From contig MOYA01000001.1 of the NCBI GenBank assembly GCA_001899315.1, forward strand, positions 2,334,132 through 2,369,764: a DNA stretch of 35,633 nt, written 5' to 3'. The stretch comes from Candidatus Obscuribacter phosphatis (lineage in GTDB: Bacteria; Cyanobacteriota; Vampirovibrionia; Obscuribacterales; Obscuribacteraceae). The position numbers and the translations under genes were made by a program. Shown here one piece after another: positions 33,215 through 35,633 of this stretch. Below the pieces are notes generated by a model. That model searched no databases and was not told the origin of the DNA. It was given only the letters and a program-made list of their open reading frames with translations. Each line of letters opens with the position of its first letter. Within the stretch, counting starts at the first letter, position 1.

Positions 33215-34031
33215 GCTCTTTGGTGACGCCTTTCTCGTACGCCATTTCAAAGAGTTTGCGCACAGCCTGACGACCGCGCTCACCATAGTCGACTGTAAGC
33301 TCGTTGACATACATGCCGACAAACTTATCAGCCAGGTCGCGCTTCATATCGCGGGCAAAAGTCATCGCATAATCAAGAGCGTCTTGTCTGTGCTCAAGAG
33401 CATAAACAATGGCGCTTTTGAACATGTCGGTCACTTCTTTGACCAAGGTGTCTCCCAGATCTTTTCTGACCACATTGCCGCCTAGGGGCAAAGGCAAACC
33501 GGTTTCTTTCTGCCACCAGACACCCAAATCAACGATCAACTCAAGACCGCTCTCTTGGTACATCAGCTGTCCTTCGTGGATGATCAAACCGGCATCAGCC
33601 TTACCTTCCACAACATAGTCGATGATCTGGTCGAAAGGCACTTCCACAACTTTAAGACCGGGCTGCCAAAGATTGAGGGTGAGATAGGCTGTGGTCAACT
33701 TGCCGGGGATGGCGACAGTCTTATCTTTGAGGTTCTCAGCATTGACTCCAGGCTTGGCTATGACCATCGGCCCATAGTTATCGCCCATACTGGCACCGCA
33801 GGGCATGAGCTTGTAGCGGTCTTTCACCAAGGGATAAGCGGCAAATGAAATTGCCGAGACTTCATAGCGCCCATTGATGGCGTCTTGGTTGAGAGATTGA
33901 ATGTCTTTCAGCACCTGATGCACGGTGAGACCGCGGGTATCAAGCTTATCTTTAGCCAGAGCATAAAACATGAAGGCATCGTCCGAATCGGGCGAATGAG
34001 CAATTGTTATTTCCTTGGTCTGAACAGTCAC
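33189..34031 (-). CDS. mqnD: 1,4-dihydroxy-6-naphthoate synthase (futalosine pathway)
   Basis: This 280-residue protein belongs to the MqnD family, which turns cyclic de-hypoxanthine futalosine into 1,4-dihydroxy-6-naphthoate on the alternative route to menaquinone. The signature SPDSDDAFMFYAL (13-25), the catalytic-type His H152 in LIIHEGQLMYQE, and ETGLPLPLGGNVV are present. The fold is that of a periplasmic-binding-protein-like enzyme, but there is no signal peptide, as expected for MqnD. The start is GTG at 34031, with GGGAG 7 bases upstream. No other mqn gene is in the window. Its 3' end overlaps the alpha/beta hydrolase gene by 26 bases. Confidence 0.85.
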   Translation of the reverse strand: MTVQTKEITIAHSPDSDDAFMFYALAKDKLDTRGLTVHQVLKDIQSLNQDAINGRYEVSAISFAAYPLVKDRYKLMPCGASMGDNYGPMVIAKPGVNAENLKDKTVAIPGKLTTAYLTLNLWQPGLKVVEVPFDQIIDYVVEGKADAGLIIHEGQLMYQESGLELIVDLGVWWQKETGLPLPLGGNVVRKDLGDTLVKEVTDMFKSAIVYALEHRQDALDYAMTFARDMKRDLADKFVGMYVNELTVDYGERGRQAVRKLFEMAYEKGVTKELIVPEFVD

Positions 34032-34070
34032 GGCTTTTCTCCCTGGCTCAGCTGATACACCCTAATTGTC

Positions 34071-34083
34071 GCTCTTAAAGAGC
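34071..34083. repeat. Perfect palindrome between mqnD and the divergent secreted-protein gene
   Basis: GCTCTTAAAGAGC is a 6+6 inverted repeat around one central A, in the 138-base divergent region. It could be an operator. No convincing promoter hexamers could be placed on either strand, so its role is open. Confidence 0.4.
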
Positions 34084-34169
34084 TACTTAAGCATGAACAA
34101 TTTCAAAGAAAGGGTGCTAAGCTCAGTCCCGTTCTTTTATTCCATCACCTTAAGCACAGGTCATAAGTC

Positions 34170-34742
34170 ATGAAAAAACCACAGGCTCTGCTTTTCGCCC
34201 TGGTGTCCTTCTCTCTGCTTTCTCTAAACAGTGCGGCTCTAGCCGGCGGTCAATTATATCCAAAGCTTTACGATGCCACTTATGAGGTAAAAACTCCCAC
34301 AGGCGTCTCATCGATGCGCTCAATCTCAGACGGCAAAGGGCATTTGCGCACCGAGGTCAATGTCGGTCCAAGCAAAATGGTGACCATCATGGACTATCCA
34401 GGCAAAACCACATACACCCTTATGGAAGCCCAGAAAATGGTGATCAAAAATCCGATTGCCCAAGAATACGAAGGGGAGCTCACTCCTGAGTTGGCTAAGA
34501 AGAAAAACGCCGAAGACCTTGGTTTCAAAGAAGTTTTGGGGCATAACTGCCATGGCTGGAAGTTGAAATTGCCAAACGGCGTCTCGGAACACTGGGTTGA
34601 TGAGAAGGCAGGAATTTTAGTGCATTCGCGCACCCAAGCGGGAAACTACATCACCGAGAACAATCTCAAATCGGTGAATATGAACCAGCCCAAAGCCGAT
34701 TTGTTCGTTGTCCCGGCCGGCTACAAGCCGATGAACCAATAG
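34170..34742 (+). CDS. Secreted DUF4412-like protein
   Basis: This 190-residue protein has a signal peptide (about residues 1-25, cleavage after ALA). The mature part has the beta-rich pattern of DUF4412 or LolA-like envelope proteins: ATYEVKTPTGVSSMRSISDG, a VTIMDYPGKTTYTLMEAQKMV strand pair, GFKEVLGHNCHGWKL and a VSEHWVDEKAGILVHS strand. In relatives the first strands describe a substance being extracted or measured by the fold, but a ligand is not known. It is probably periplasmic. AGG lies 9 bases before the ATG. It is divergent from mqnD and convergent with the matrixin-like gene. Confidence 0.65.
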   Translation: MKKPQALLFALVSFSLLSLNSAALAGGQLYPKLYDATYEVKTPTGVSSMRSISDGKGHLRTEVNVGPSKMVTIMDYPGKTTYTLMEAQKMVIKNPIAQEYEGELTPELAKKKNAEDLGFKEVLGHNCHGWKLKLPNGVSEHWVDEKAGILVHSRTQAGNYITENNLKSVNMNQPKADLFVVPAGYKPMNQ

Positions 34743-34759
34743 CACCAAGTGCAGACAAT

Positions 34760-35633
34760 CTAATAGCCTGTAGCCCATTCCATCGGTTGGTTGAGAGTCA
34801 GGTTGCCTGGCAGCGGCGGCGACTGGTAAAGCCGTCTAAGCGTGTTTATATCTCTTGCACTTAAACCGATGGTGCGGGCAAAGACTTTGGCGGGGGCGGT
34901 ACCGGCCGGCGGCTGATACATCAAGTCTTCAGGACGGTCGCTCTTGCAATAAAGGCCCATCACATGGCCAAGCTCGCGCATGAAGACCGGCGAGAGGGCT
35001 CTTTCTGGTATTTCAGGCGGATAGAAACTGGGGCGCAGCAAGTAGATCCAAGTGCGCATACGACCGTCTTTCACAGCCAAACGAGTCACACCCAAGACTC
35101 CTTTGGGTAAAGTATTCACCCAAATAATTTCGGCATTTACTTCTTCTTTGGGCAGGGCCAATTTAACCGGCAGATACTGACCCCAGCGGGCAATTACCGC
35201 TTCCACACTGCGGGTCCAACTCTCAGGCGTGCCGGCAGGCACTTTCACCCGCAACGGAAAGGATGTCCAACGGGCATAGGTAGTACCGCTGCCGGTGGCG
35301 CCAGGAAAGGCGGTAACAGCCGAGAGATAATCACCGGCATTGGCATCAAAAGGCAAACTAGAAGCAACCATGGCGGCATCAAGTGAAAGCCCTCCGCTTG
35401 GCGCCGGAGCAGCTGATTGGGGCAAGGAACCTTGGGGCAGTTTACCAAACTGAGAGTTTGGCAGAGGGGGGCGACCGGCATTATTGGGTGCTTGCCCCGA
35501 CCAGGCGGGAGAACTCGGAGAACTCTGCCAGCCTGATTGAGCCGGTGCTGTATTTGGTCTAGTCACATTAGAAGGACTCTGCCAGCCTGACTGCGCCGGT
35601 GCCGGACTTGAAATATTCGACATACTAGATGGG
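34760..35633 (-). CDS. Matrixin-like protein with degenerate zinc site, incomplete at 5' end
   Basis: The visible 287 residues from an ATG at 35623 begin with a Pro/Ser/Gln-rich stretch containing a duplicated APAQSGWQS unit. A metalloprotease-like domain follows at about residues 115-270. The zinc motif HExxHxxGxxH reads RELGHVMGLYC (216-226): the first His is Arg and the third is Cys, while E217, H220, G223 and the Met-turn LMYQP (M235) remain. It is therefore probably inactive or altered as a protease. The frame is open to the window edge and there is no signal peptide in view, so the true start and probably an export signal lie beyond it. Confidence 0.7.
   Translation of the reverse strand, partial: PSSMSNISSPAPAQSGWQSPSNVTRPNTAPAQSGWQSSPSSPAWSGQAPNNAGRPPLPNSQFGKLPQGSLPQSAAPAPSGGLSLDAAMVASSLPFDANAGDYLSAVTAFPGATGSGTTYARWTSFPLRVKVPAGTPESWTRSVEAVIARWGQYLPVKLALPKEEVNAEIIWVNTLPKGVLGVTRLAVKDGRMRTWIYLLRPSFYPPEIPERALSPVFMRELGHVMGLYCKSDRPEDLMYQPPAGTAPAKVFARTIGLSARDINTLRRLYQSPPLPGNLTLNQPMEWATGY

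Overview
The window looks like ordinary chromosome from a diderm-type bacterium on the cyanobacterial branch, most plausibly a non-photosynthetic Vampirovibrionia/Melainabacteria-like organism such as the Obscuribacterales. This is an inference from three things: a MnmA with the cyanobacterial-style RCCDTGMIDAA segment, a futalosine-pathway menaquinone enzyme (MqnD), and an unusual density of TPR proteins. There are no photosynthesis genes. MurE carries the DNPR motif, so the peptidoglycan is expected to contain meso-diaminopimelate. No mobile element, CRISPR array, tRNA or rRNA was found, and coding density is high (33 genes, no gene-free gap over 300 bases). Several starts are GTG or TTG.

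Layout. 100-2417 (minus): ribosome hibernation factor and an exported TIM-barrel glycosidase-like protein. 2698-3821 (plus): a four-helix membrane protein coupled to ThpR. 3827-8280 (minus): an exported peptidoglycan amidase, MnmA and an exported TPR protein. 8460-14629 (plus): Mfd, a PpiC-type lipoprotein chaperone and a six-repeat TPR protein, closed by a strong terminator. 14745-19367 (minus): a small secreted protein of five 12-residue repeats, then the overlapping set prs / metallo-beta-lactamase-fold hydrolase / degenerate GGDEF protein, then a methionine gamma-lyase-family PLP enzyme. 19476-20318 (plus): ComF. 20299-23571 (minus): YciI, HemL, a cytoplasmic TlpA-like thioredoxin-fold protein, a 2-Cys peroxiredoxin and a 62-residue unknown.

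23637-30617 (plus) is the longest co-directional run. A promoter and a structured leader precede rplU-rpmA. murE starts inside rpmA and is followed by a DUF4388 protein, a NodB-type deacetylase, a PlsC-type acyltransferase and, behind its own promoter, a COG2509-like flavoprotein. This reads as translation followed by envelope biogenesis. 30632-35633 alternates strands: a kinesin-light-chain-type TPR protein, a membrane-anchored alpha/beta hydrolase, MqnD, a secreted DUF4412-like protein, and an incomplete matrixin-like protein whose zinc site is degraded.

No clearly new multi-gene defence or mobile system is visible. The items that most deserve a second look are the 12-residue-repeat secreted protein, the GGDEF protein with a broken active site but intact inhibitory site, the matrixin-like protein lacking two of three zinc ligands, and the rplU leader with two mutually exclusive hairpins.
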